NCBI RefSeq assembly: GCF_002159555.1
Contig: NZ_NFIV01000002.1
Coordinates: 124,001 to 188,000, forward strand
Length of the DNA stretch: 64,000 nt
Source of the DNA: Muribaculum sp. An289
GTDB taxonomy: Bacteria; Bacteroidota; Bacteroidia; Bacteroidales; UBA932
Direction of reading: 5' to 3'
The position numbers were made by a program, and so were the translations under genes. This document shows, piece by piece, positions 16,675-25,633 of this stretch; the stretch's first letter is position 1, and each line of letters opens with the position of its first letter. The notes beneath the pieces are model-generated. The model had not been told where the DNA came from. It did no database searches and saw only the letters and a program-made list of their open reading frames with translations.

Positions 16675-18105
16675 ATGGATAACGAAAGAATCATACCATT
16701 GGATGCCGAAATAGAGCGGTTCAAACATTGTTTTAAGAATAACAGGCGTAGTATATTATCGGCTCCTTTCGGAGAAGGCAAAAGCTTCTTTCTTAATGAA
16801 TTTCGGCAGGCAATTTCTGGAGAATATGATATTATAACATTATATCCGACCAATTATCAGGCATGTGAGAACAAAGATATATTTGAGTATATAAAAAGAG
16901 ACATATTATTGGGCATACTTGCGTTGGATGATTCTATACTTCACTCCTTTACCAAACCAAATCTCCAGATTATAAAAGAAGTCATTTTTAAAAGCAGTGA
17001 TGACATAATAGACTGTATCCCAGATATTAGAATAGGTATTTTCGGCAATGGGATACAGTTTTCTCCTAAAGATATCGCAAAGACAATAAAAAGTATATTT
17101 AACCAGTATAAATCATTCAGAAGGTCGAATAGAAATATATTGAATAAATATCTGGATGAATTTGAGAATGAAAAAGGAACAATCTATGAATTTGATCCTA
17201 TATCCCGCCTGATTTGCGATTTGGTCAATAGACTAAAAGACAACAAACGAAAGATAGCATTAGTGATAGAAGATCTAGACAGGATAGACCCTGGACATAT
17301 TTTCCGGATACTGAATATATTTTCTGCCCATTTTTCACAATGGGACGGATATGATGATGGCAAAACCAACAAGTTTGATTTTGACAAGATATTGGTCGTC
17401 TGTGACTATGACAACGTCGAAAACATATATCATCACCTCTATGGCGAAAAGACTGATTTTAACGGCTATATCAGTAAATTCTCGTCGGGCAAAGTATTCA
17501 GATACTCCTTACGGAGCAAGATGCATGAGTACTTGAAAGACTGCATCTACGAGTATCTAAAAAGTGATGTAATAGCCAATCTCCTCGCCTCTGAAATTAT
17601 GCAGTTGTCGGAGCAAAAAGGCCGTGCATATATGTATAATTTGCGGAAGATTGTGGAAAGGATTAGGTATTGCGAGAAGATTGTTACAACAGAGAATCTG
17701 TATTTTTCATTAAAAGACAGTAATCAGCATCTTCAAATCCCGAAAACATCTCCAATGCTTTTGTTTATTGCAATCTGTAAACAATTTGATATTGATTATG
17801 GAGCGTGGATTTTGAAACCGGATATAAATGAAACGAAAAGATTCCCGGACGAGTTATATAAAATGCTTAATTTGTTCATGTTAATGAATCTTTCATCAGA
17901 AGTCTATTATGATGGTGAGCATTATTATATACCGACACGGCCTTATATGGAAATGCATTTCGATTACACTGCAATAGAGTTAATTGTTGAAAACAATGAA
18001 ATAATAGAGATAAGGAATCGTAATGGTGGGTCTGGAATTCAAATAAGTGATTACTCAAAAGTAATAGAATTAATACAGTCATATGATAAGTATGTCAATG
18101 ATTGA
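16675..18105 (+). CDS. KAP-like P-loop NTPase
   Basis: A 476-residue cytoplasmic NTPase. Walker A is APFGEGKS (residues 30-37) and Walker B is LVIEDLDRID (near 197-206), the DLDR form typical of KAP/STAND-like ATPases. The C-terminal 200 residues are helical, with no nuclease or membrane part recognised. It is a single gene in AT-rich DNA, preceded by two TAnnTTTG boxes and separated by 194 featureless bases from the HTH gene at 18300. Such orphan NTPases often sit in defence islands, but I cannot assign this one to a known system. Confidence 0.75.
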   Translation: MDNERIIPLDAEIERFKHCFKNNRRSILSAPFGEGKSFFLNEFRQAISGEYDIITLYPTNYQACENKDIFEYIKRDILLGILALDDSILHSFTKPNLQIIKEVIFKSSDDIIDCIPDIRIGIFGNGIQFSPKDIAKTIKSIFNQYKSFRRSNRNILNKYLDEFENEKGTIYEFDPISRLICDLVNRLKDNKRKIALVIEDLDRIDPGHIFRILNIFSAHFSQWDGYDDGKTNKFDFDKILVVCDYDNVENIYHHLYGEKTDFNGYISKFSSGKVFRYSLRSKMHEYLKDCIYEYLKSDVIANLLASEIMQLSEQKGRAYMYNLRKIVERIRYCEKIVTTENLYFSLKDSNQHLQIPKTSPMLLFIAICKQFDIDYGAWILKPDINETKRFPDELYKMLNLFMLMNLSSEVYYDGEHYYIPTRPYMEMHFDYTAIELIVENNEIIEIRNRNGGSGIQISDYSKVIELIQSYDKYVND

Positions 18106-18299
18106 GTTACCCAACCATTATAAAGGGAATGAGCCATAATTGAACCCAAAGAGATTGGCCCGAAAATGAGTGCCGACATGTTTCTTAGAAGCAACTTGTC
18201 GATGATATGGAAATAATATAGTTTCATATATCTGAATAAATTCCATGTTATTGTTTGTTATTTCGTATATATTTGCGTTTAAATTAAAAATATTTACAA

Positions 18300-18500
18300 A
18301 TGAGTGATTTAAATCGTTTAAAAGTTGTGCTCGTTGAGAAGAAGCGGACGGCCAAATGGCTTGCTGGGGAATTAGGGAAGAATCCGTCTACAGTTAGCAA
18401 GTGGTGTACCAATGTGTCCCAGCCAGACCTTTACACGTTAGACAGAATTGCAACTTTACTTGATATCGACAAACGAGAACTTATAACTGGAAAAGATTGA
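18300..18500 (+). CDS. XRE-family HTH regulator
   Basis: A 66-residue protein that is almost all helix-turn-helix: MSDLNRLKVVLVEKKRTAKW, LGKNPSTVSKWCTN (recognition helix) and LYTLDRIATLLDID. It starts an apparent five-gene run with gaps of 4, 46 and 64 bases and then an overlap. A -7-like TATATTTG lies at 18268-18275. Regulators of this type commonly precede nuclease or restriction genes in Bacteroides, so autoregulation of the downstream toxic genes is plausible. Confidence 0.82.
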   Translation: MSDLNRLKVVLVEKKRTAKWLAGELGKNPSTVSKWCTNVSQPDLYTLDRIATLLDIDKRELITGKD

Positions 18501-18504
18501 GGGC

Positions 18505-19560
18505 ATGATGGTACAAATCCAAGAATCAGAGTATGAAGCAATTCTGCGACAGGCTGTCGCAGTTATTGACAGAACTAGAGCTATGGTGGCAACAACCGTG
18601 TGTTCTGCCATTGGTACAACTCATTGGGAAATAGGGAAATTACTTCACGATAGAAAAGTTGAGAGCAGGCACGGAAGTGGTGTGGTCAATCGTTTGTCTT
18701 ATGACTTAAAGCAGCGCTATCCGCAGATGGGTGTTTCCCCAAGAAATCTGTGGGATATGAAAAAATTCTATGAACGTTTTTGTAACAGTGGCCCAAAACT
18801 GCGACAGGCTGTCGCAGTTTTACCATGGGGACATATACTGACCTTGATGCGGAAGTTTGGAGAAGATGACAATGCTATTTTATACTATGCACAGGAAATC
18901 ATTTCAAAAGGATGGAATCGTGAACTTCTATCCAGTGCCATCTCTCTAAAAATGCACATAAGAAAGAATGACCTTTCCGATAACAATTTCGAGCAGACTC
19001 TGCCCGCTACACAGGCTATGTTTGCCAATGAGGTATTCAGAAGCGGTTATAATCTTGGATTCCTTGGTGTCAAAAACCCAATTTTAGAAACAGAACTTGA
19101 AACTCGATTGGTAGAAAAAGTAAAGCAATTCCTTTTGGAATTAGGCAAAGGCTTCACCTACATTGGCAATCAGCATGTACTCGAATACAATGGAAAGCGG
19201 AGTAAGGTAGATATGCTTTTCTTTCATCGCGGATTACATTGTCTTGTCGCCATTGACTTGAAGATAGGTGAGTTTAAGCCAGAATATGCAGGTAAGATGA
19301 ATTACTACCTGTCATTGCTTGACCGCTTGGAGCGGAGGGATGATGAAAACCGTTCTATCGGCATAATTCTGTGTGCCGAGAAAGATCGTGTGGAAGTGGA
19401 ACTGGCATTGGAAGATATGGGCAAGCCCATTGGTGTGGCGGACTATCAGTTGATTGTTCCGCAGGAAGAACTAAAGAAAGTTGTGGCAGAGGAAGTGGAG
19501 GCTTTTGGCAAAGAACTACCCCTTCGTATTGATATAGAGGAGGATTCAAAGCAGAGGTGA
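18505..19560 (+). CDS. DUF1016/YhcG-type PD-(D/E)XK nuclease
   Basis: A 351-residue protein with an N-terminal DUF1016 domain (TTHWEIGKLLHDRK, YPQMGVSPRNLWDMKKFY, LPWGHILTLM) and a C-terminal PD-(D/E)XK nuclease fold. Candidate active-site residues are Asp236 (SKVDMLFFH) and Asp251-x-Lys253 (VAIDLKIGEF). The family is linked to restriction and recombination loci. Two exact palindromes, both coding for LRQAVAV, lie at 18544-18562 and 18796-18820. The start could be ATG 18505 or 18508. It begins four bases after the HTH gene, so the two are co-translated. Confidence 0.9.
   Translation: MMVQIQESEYEAILRQAVAVIDRTRAMVATTVCSAIGTTHWEIGKLLHDRKVESRHGSGVVNRLSYDLKQRYPQMGVSPRNLWDMKKFYERFCNSGPKLRQAVAVLPWGHILTLMRKFGEDDNAILYYAQEIISKGWNRELLSSAISLKMHIRKNDLSDNNFEQTLPATQAMFANEVFRSGYNLGFLGVKNPILETELETRLVEKVKQFLLELGKGFTYIGNQHVLEYNGKRSKVDMLFFHRGLHCLVAIDLKIGEFKPEYAGKMNYYLSLLDRLERRDDENRSIGIILCAEKDRVEVELALEDMGKPIGVADYQLIVPQEELKKVVAEEVEAFGKELPLRIDIEEDSKQR
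18544..18562. repeat. In-frame palindrome, copy 1
   Basis: A 19-base sequence ctgcgacaggctgtcgcag forms a perfect palindrome around one central base. It is in frame in the DUF1016 gene, coding for LRQAVA. It is identical to the core of the copy at 18796. Confidence 0.9.
18796..18820. repeat. In-frame palindrome, copy 2
   Basis: The same 19-base core extended by three bases on each side to a perfect 25-base palindrome, in the same reading phase, coding for KLRQAVAV just before the conserved LPWGH motif of the DUF1016 domain. Confidence 0.9.
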
Positions 19561-19606
19561 TGATACAATAATGAAACAATATAACATTCAAAAAGAAGAA
19601 TAAGAT

Positions 19607-21127
19607 ATGCAGGTACAACCATTGAAGGGAAAGGCACTTGTGGTAGGTAATGACCATTACGACCAAGTTAAACCTGATTTAGACAATGCTGTAAATGATG
19701 CGAGAAGTATTTATGAAGCATTTCAGGAATTAGGCTTTATGATGATGCCAGAAGCATATGACATAGATACAGATAGATTCGATGAACTTTTCGAGAATTT
19801 CAAGTCAGATCTCAGTCATTATGAAGTAGGCATAGTATACTTCTCAGGACATGGTATAGAGATAAATGGAAAGAATTATCTAATCATGCGCAACACCCCG
19901 ATAGGAGAATGTGCAAAAAGTACAATACGAAATTCCATAGATTTACAAGATTGTATAAAAGAATTGCATGATACCAAATGTAAAATGATAATCGTCATTA
20001 TCGATGCATGTAGGAATAATCCTTTTGAAGGTAAAGAAAGAGGGTGGGGCTCTGTTAATTTAGCACCACTTTTTGCACCTAAAGGCACATTGATAGCCTA
20101 TTCCACTTCGCCTGGAGAAAAAGCTGATGATTTTGGAATGGAAGGGCATAGTGTATATACCGGTGCATTACTAAAGCATCTCAAAGAAGAAGGACTTGAG
20201 ATTGAAACATTCTTTAAAAAAGTACGCTCTACTGTAAATGCGATGACTGCTGGCAAGAAAACAAGTTGGGAGCATACATCGTTAATTGGTTCCTTTTCTT
20301 TTAATAGTGGTCAAATGGTACATGTTGATGATGTAGGATATGATAGCATGGTGTTGAAAGATATTCAATATGCCACGACGGACAAGGTTATAGCACTTAT
20401 TATCAAAAAACTTAAATCATATAACTGGTATGAGCAGAACGATGGTGTTGCGGAATTCAAGAGAATTATTCCCAAAATGTTGGATAAGAATCAATTGTTT
20501 ATTATAGGAAGGAACTTACTGCAGGCCGCAATAGGAGGTTCGCATGGTGCGCGAGATGTTATAATAGATAGTGGTGTGCTAGAGAAATATAGTAATGAAA
20601 GTGAAAATCATCTTCTTAATGGAATCTTATTCGAGATTTATTTTAATAAGGACGGCAGATTTCGCTATAAAAATTTTAAGACGGCTTTTCTCAATGAGCT
20701 ATTGCAGCATACAAAGATTGAGTCACTGAAAAGTTCATTTGTTTTCATACATAAGTTGTTAAAAAGTTTTTCTCCATTTCTTATTTTTATTCCAAGCCCA
20801 GAACCGATAGAGGTTTCTATAAATGTGAGACTGAACAAAGAAGTGGTGAATCCAATATGGGATGACCCGATGGAAATGTCCGTTGTGAAAAGCGTGTCAT
20901 TTGACGGTTATGACCTATTAGCCGCAGATGATGATAGTAACGTATTTCCATTTACCAAAGAACAGAACATTCGGGAAAAAGAATTAGAAAGTATGTTGTG
21001 TGAGGGTTATGGGATACCATCAAAATATCTTAATTTGATATATAATGAGAAACCTATGAATGAAATTATGTGGCTTGATCGTAAATTTAAACGTAATTTT
21101 AGGAGCGGAATAGAAGTTCATAACTAG
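19607..21127 (+). CDS. Caspase-like protease with C-terminal domain
   Basis: A 506-residue protein. Residues 1-230 are a caspase/metacaspase p20-like domain: KALVVGNDHYDQV, catalytic His82 in IVYFSGHGIE and catalytic Cys135 in VIIDACRNNPF, then GTLIAYSTSPGEKADD. Both catalytic residues are intact. Residues 240-506 are an unrecognised part, of which about 245-300 resembles the small helical adaptor domains seen in bacterial conflict proteins. It starts 46 bases after the nuclease gene and 64 bases before the OLD gene. A cleaved cellular or partner target is likely but not visible from sequence. Confidence 0.88.
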   Translation: MQVQPLKGKALVVGNDHYDQVKPDLDNAVNDARSIYEAFQELGFMMMPEAYDIDTDRFDELFENFKSDLSHYEVGIVYFSGHGIEINGKNYLIMRNTPIGECAKSTIRNSIDLQDCIKELHDTKCKMIIVIIDACRNNPFEGKERGWGSVNLAPLFAPKGTLIAYSTSPGEKADDFGMEGHSVYTGALLKHLKEEGLEIETFFKKVRSTVNAMTAGKKTSWEHTSLIGSFSFNSGQMVHVDDVGYDSMVLKDIQYATTDKVIALIIKKLKSYNWYEQNDGVAEFKRIIPKMLDKNQLFIIGRNLLQAAIGGSHGARDVIIDSGVLEKYSNESENHLLNGILFEIYFNKDGRFRYKNFKTAFLNELLQHTKIESLKSSFVFIHKLLKSFSPFLIFIPSPEPIEVSINVRLNKEVVNPIWDDPMEMSVVKSVSFDGYDLLAADDDSNVFPFTKEQNIREKELESMLCEGYGIPSKYLNLIYNEKPMNEIMWLDRKFKRNFRSGIEVHN

Positions 21128-21191
21128 CTACTGCTGAGTTTGTAACTGAATGATAAATATGTGATGAATATTGTAAAAAATATTTCCTATT

Positions 21192-23114
21192 ATGTATCTA
21201 AGTAAAATTTATATAAAGAATTTTCGTGGTATTAAGGAACTATTAGTAGAATTTGATAAGAAGCTGAATGTAATTATAGGAGCTAACGGGCAGTTGAAGA
21301 CATCTTTGTTAGATGCCATCAGATTGTTTTATTCGTGGGGAGAGTCAGACCGAGATATAGAGATAAAAAAAGAGGATTTTCATGTAGAGATTACAGAAAA
21401 TCCTGATGGTACTAAAACGATAACGACCTCAACGAAAATAGATATATGTTATCAGTTTGAAGGATTATCAGCACAGCAAGAAGGTGCATTTTATCAATAT
21501 CTGTACAGAAAAGGCGATGGTGCTATGGTTGCCAGGGTTCATCTGAGTTTTGAGATGAAAGAGAAGGGAAGAATATACACCTCATACATAACGGGTAAAG
21601 AAGAGAATAGTATTCGTGCTGACTGGAATACGTTTCATTATTTTCATCCATATTATCTCGGCGCATTACGTGACAGTACACGAGACCTGATGAGTTCACG
21701 CAACAATCTGTTAGGAAGGGTAATTAAAAGAAAGATTGACAGGGCTGGCTCGGAAGATGAGGTTCGAAATATAGTGGATGACGCAAACGACAAACTTTTG
21801 CAGAGACAAGAAGTTAGAGAAACACAAACTGGTATAAACAATAACTTGAACCAGATAAATAGGTCAGAACTGCATAATGTAGAACTGCACATAGAACAGA
21901 ATAAGATTGAATATATCGTTAATATCATTAAACCTTTCTTGCCATATTCTGCTGCTGAGAAAAAGGGATTTATTCTGACCCAAAATAGCCTTGGATATAA
22001 CAATTTAATATATATTGCTTCGGTATTAAGTGATATTAAAGATTGTCATACGGAAGATTGTGTGAGTATCTACTCATTATTGATAGAAGAGCCAGAAGCA
22101 CATCTACACCCACAACTGCAGGTGAATCTGTATAACTTTCTTAAAGATGCAGATACAAGTGAAAATAGCCAGACATTTATCACAACGCATTCTCCGACTT
22201 TGACGTCAAGGATACCACTGGAGAATATAATTCTGCTCAAGGATAATGCTGCTTATCATGTCGGTAATTGTTATAAAGAACGACATTTGGAAAAAATTGT
22301 CCGGGATGTTGCTGACAATAGAAGAGTATTAGATGAGAAAGAAGTAGCCGCCTATAGAAGAATGATATCTAGATATTTTGATGTTACACGCTCACAGTTG
22401 CTATTTTCGTCTGGTTGTCTGTTCATTGAGGGTATCTCTGAGTGTCAATTAGTAGAAACTTTCTCTAAACTGATGAATAAATCGTTGATTGATAATCAAA
22501 TTGAAATAGTGGATACAGATGGAACAGCTTTCTATCAGTTTATGATGTTGTTTAATTCTTCTGATCCTGCGAAACGTTTGCCTATAAAATCAGCGTTTAT
22601 TACTGATGAGGACCAGTTTACAGACTCCAAGGATAAAGCATATAACCTGAATGAATTGGTGAAGAATAATTATGAAAAACTGCATATTCTAAGAGATGGA
22701 ATTAATAATGGCAAAATCAGTGGTCGCGTTAACAATATGATAGCTATGACTAACAACCAATCAGGTATTAGAATATGTTCAGGAAAGAAAACATTGGAAT
22801 ATCAAATATGCAAAGCAAATGTTACTGCTGATAAGGAGGCAACAAAAGAAACTTGGCTTTACGAACTTATTCAGCAAGTGAATTCAGAAGGTATAAACAA
22901 AGTGGAGTCCTACATGTCAGGACTTGGAGAAAAAAATATGAACGACGAGGAACAGCAGAATGTTGCCTTGCTGATGTGGAAATGCTTGCCGAGCAAGGCT
23001 GAATTTTCTCAAAGACTGAATTCATTTCTATTAGATAAAAAGGAAGAAGGTGGTGACATGAAGTTCATTGTGCCTATGTATATTCAAGACGCAATAAATC
23101 ATTTAGTATCATGA
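21192..23114 (+). CDS. OLD-family ATPase/TOPRIM nuclease (GajA-like)
   Basis: A 640-residue protein with an ABC-type ATPase half and a TOPRIM nuclease half, the layout of class 2 OLD proteins such as GajA. MYLSKIYIKNFRGIKEL opens the ATPase. Walker A is GANGQLKT (residues 30-37), where the usual Gly before Lys is Leu. Walker B is LLIEEPEAHLHP (about 297-308) and the H-loop is TTHSPTL. TOPRIM acidic residues are Glu413 (FIEGISE) and Asp472/Asp474 (ITDEDQF). The stop overlaps the helicase start by four bases (ATGA), so the two proteins are made together, as in Gabija. Confidence 0.88.
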   Translation: MYLSKIYIKNFRGIKELLVEFDKKLNVIIGANGQLKTSLLDAIRLFYSWGESDRDIEIKKEDFHVEITENPDGTKTITTSTKIDICYQFEGLSAQQEGAFYQYLYRKGDGAMVARVHLSFEMKEKGRIYTSYITGKEENSIRADWNTFHYFHPYYLGALRDSTRDLMSSRNNLLGRVIKRKIDRAGSEDEVRNIVDDANDKLLQRQEVRETQTGINNNLNQINRSELHNVELHIEQNKIEYIVNIIKPFLPYSAAEKKGFILTQNSLGYNNLIYIASVLSDIKDCHTEDCVSIYSLLIEEPEAHLHPQLQVNLYNFLKDADTSENSQTFITTHSPTLTSRIPLENIILLKDNAAYHVGNCYKERHLEKIVRDVADNRRVLDEKEVAAYRRMISRYFDVTRSQLLFSSGCLFIEGISECQLVETFSKLMNKSLIDNQIEIVDTDGTAFYQFMMLFNSSDPAKRLPIKSAFITDEDQFTDSKDKAYNLNELVKNNYEKLHILRDGINNGKISGRVNNMIAMTNNQSGIRICSGKKTLEYQICKANVTADKEATKETWLYELIQQVNSEGINKVESYMSGLGEKNMNDEEQQNVALLMWKCLPSKAEFSQRLNSFLLDKKEEGGDMKFIVPMYIQDAINHLVS

Positions 23115-24919
23115 CTCTGGATTATGATATAACTTCTCAACGACAAGCATATCTTGAAGCACGTGGTTATACTATACTAACGGCGTGCCCTGGTAGTGGG
23201 AAAACAACGAGTATTGTAAAGAAACTTTTGGCAGTTTCACATTATTGTGAAGAACATTATGGGAAACATACAGGCTTTGCTTGTATGTCATTTACCAATA
23301 AGGCCTGTGTTGAGTTAAAGCAGAAATACGGAGAGATGCATAATGAAAGATTGACTTTTCCCAACGAGGTGTTGACAATTGATAGTTTTATTATGCAGTA
23401 TGTAGTGCTTCCGTTTTGGTATCTATGCGATGCGTGTAAAAAAAGGCCAATCGTTGTGAATGAGGGAGAAATATTAGAACAGATTTATTACAACAATATT
23501 CAGATAAACGGTAGATGGCAGCAATGCCCGGTAATGGCACTACGACCTTATGCAAGACTAATGCATAATAAAAAACCATCATTGGTTTCAAGAGATAAGA
23601 CCGCATTTAAATGGAATCATAATGCAGTAACTAAAGCAAATGAGATTACATATTGTGAAGATGTTTTTACGTATCGTTTAGAAAAAGGCTTTATAACGAG
23701 CGGCGATGCGCTGTGGATCGCATGTGATATATTGCAACATTGTCAAGACATAGCCAAGGCGCTTGTAATGCGTTTCCCGTATATCATTGTAGATGAGGCG
23801 CAGGACAACTCTGAATTGCATTTTGAATTCTTCAAGCTGTTAAAAAGAGCCGGTTTGCAGAATCTTGAATTTGTTGGTGATATTTGCCAATCCATCTATG
23901 GATTCAATAATGCCAGGCCTGAGTTGTTGCAAAGCATGATGGCAGAAGAAGGGTGGAACGTTTTGCCATTGTCTGAATGTAGGCGTTCCAATCAGCGTAT
24001 AATAGATTTATATAGTAAACTTAAATCAAGCGATGTCCCTGCGATTACTTCGTATGGTATCAAGGATAAAGGAGTGCCCATCATAGTGTATAAGTATGAT
24101 GATGGGAATGTTAAAGATATTATTTTGGATTTTTATCGCATTTGTGAGGATAATGATTTACTAAGCAAAATCATATTGGCACGTGGGGTAGATAAATGTA
24201 AAAAACTAGCTGGTGTTAAAGATGTCGATTTCAAGTACTGGAAAACGGAGCAACAGTTACCTTATTTGATTATAGATGCCGTCTTCGCTTTTGATGCTGG
24301 TGACATAGATTATGCTTTCAGGAAAGTAAGGCTTGTATTAGCTGATCTATTAACTAATAATAATCCAGAAGCAAAGCATAAGTTCATACACGAAATTGAA
24401 TATGATATAGACTGGAATGCAAGGATATTTGGTTTTCTAAAACAAGTGCCCTCATTTTCATTAACTTTCAAAGAATGGTCAGAACAGACCTGTACATTGT
24501 TGAAGGAATATTGGTCGCTTGAAGAGAAGCCTGTTTTTGTTCCATATCAAAAGAAAATAGGATATAAAATGAGAGAAATGGCAGATGTACCTGTGGAGCA
24601 ATATCATCAATCAAATGATAAAGGTAGTCAATACCATAAGAGTATAGATACGATACATGCAGTAAAGGGAGCTACTTTGGATGCAGTGCTGCTGTTTCTA
24701 TCGTCTGACAGCAGAGGACAAAGTATTTCACTAAATGATTTTCCAAGTACTGAAGTTAGAGTAATGACAGAGAGTCAGCGGATGTTATATGTGGCTTGTT
24801 CTAGAGCAAGTCAGTTTTTATCATTAGCAGTGCCGAGATCAATAGCAGATGAACATATTAGAAGAGTTCTGGCAGGGGTGGACATAGATATTCGTGACAT
24901 CAACCTGCGGAAAAATTAG
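23111..24919 (+). CDS. UvrD/Rep-like helicase (GajB-like)
   Basis: A 602-residue superfamily 1 helicase. Motif I is ACPGSGKTT (25-33), followed by ACMSFTNKACVEL (Ia), VDEAQD (227-232), EFVGDICQSIYGF (III), IDTIHAVKGATLDAV (V) and MLYVACSRASQFL (VI). All core motifs are intact. Cotranslation with an OLD nuclease is the hallmark of Gabija GajB. Last gene of the run; the 714 bases that follow carry no intact gene. Confidence 0.9.
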   Translation: MTLDYDITSQRQAYLEARGYTILTACPGSGKTTSIVKKLLAVSHYCEEHYGKHTGFACMSFTNKACVELKQKYGEMHNERLTFPNEVLTIDSFIMQYVVLPFWYLCDACKKRPIVVNEGEILEQIYYNNIQINGRWQQCPVMALRPYARLMHNKKPSLVSRDKTAFKWNHNAVTKANEITYCEDVFTYRLEKGFITSGDALWIACDILQHCQDIAKALVMRFPYIIVDEAQDNSELHFEFFKLLKRAGLQNLEFVGDICQSIYGFNNARPELLQSMMAEEGWNVLPLSECRRSNQRIIDLYSKLKSSDVPAITSYGIKDKGVPIIVYKYDDGNVKDIILDFYRICEDNDLLSKIILARGVDKCKKLAGVKDVDFKYWKTEQQLPYLIIDAVFAFDAGDIDYAFRKVRLVLADLLTNNNPEAKHKFIHEIEYDIDWNARIFGFLKQVPSFSLTFKEWSEQTCTLLKEYWSLEEKPVFVPYQKKIGYKMREMADVPVEQYHQSNDKGSQYHKSIDTIHAVKGATLDAVLLFLSSDSRGQSISLNDFPSTEVRVMTESQRMLYVACSRASQFLSLAVPRSIADEHIRRVLAGVDIDIRDINLRKN

Positions 24920-25110
24920 CCTTTACAAATTAGTTATGTAATGAGCCATAATGTAATGATGCTTACGGATGGGGATATTGAATTATCATTATAATTAGGA
25001 TATCCAGAATTTTTGTTACATTTGCATTGTCCAAATGTTTTTGTCGCAAGTTGGCGCGAAACAGTGAAATCCATCAGGAGGACTATTAGGAGGACTTAAA
25101 GAATTTGTAG

Positions 25111-25182
25111 TTACAAGATATTGAGGACGAAGTGATTGACTATAAGGTTCATCTTCCGTCCGCACCGCAGATAAAATATTGA
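25111..25182 (+). pseudogene. Fragment of a gene 3' end
   Basis: An open stretch reading LQDIEDEVIDYKVHLPSAPQ then IKY and TGA, preceded in frame by a stop at 25108. The coding-like tail next to a terminator suggests the remains of a deleted gene. I do not recognise the family. The surrounding gap 24920-25633 also holds the terminator at 25205 and the repeat element at 25348. Confidence 0.35.
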
Positions 25183-25204
25183 AAATCAATATTTTGCGAA
25201 AGTT

Positions 25205-25227
25205 CCGAAAATCTTCGGGGCTTTTTT
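25205..25227 (+). terminator. Rho-independent terminator
   Basis: CCGAA and TTCGG form a five-base stem with a four-base loop, extended by GG, followed by six T. It lies 22 bases after the gene fragment above and probably served it; it may also end transcripts from the defence operon. Confidence 0.6.
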
Positions 25228-25347
25228 ATGCACTTGCCTTACATTTTCTGCACGCGAGAACCCGCGGCCCCTTCCCGGACCAGCGGATAATTCCGGTCGG
25301 AATCTTCCGTGGATTCATTTCTCGCCCGTGACCCGAACAAAATCAAC

Positions 25348-25520
25348 TTTTTCTACCCCATAGCCATTCATTATTCTTGTAAAGAGTTGATAATAAGTAA
25401 TTTATAAAAACCGCATCTGCGCTTGGGTACTTTTTGAGGTACCCAAAAGCAGGGATAATTTTAATAAAACATTGGTTATCAATATATTATAAAGATCATC
25501 GATGGCTATGGTGGAAAAAC
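25348..25520. repeat. MITE-like element, copy A
   Basis: About 173 bases with terminal inverted repeats: tttttctaccccatagccat at the left and atggctatggtggaaaaa at the right. The centre is an inner inverted repeat TTGGGTAC and GTACCCAA (about 25424-25444). Copies B (49268) and C (60031) share ends, centre and the AT-rich spacers. No ORF inside, so it would depend on an outside transposase if mobile. Inverted-repeat similarity to copy B may extend about 20 bases beyond the right end. Confidence 0.75.
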
Positions 25521-25633
25521 AGGTGACAAAATCTAATTTTCCCCTCCCCCTCATTCCCTTTCCTGTCATTGTTTAGGCAGATATGTTGTTTCTCGATCCA
25601 CCGGAAACAGGATAGTGGCGTGCAAGAATAGTG

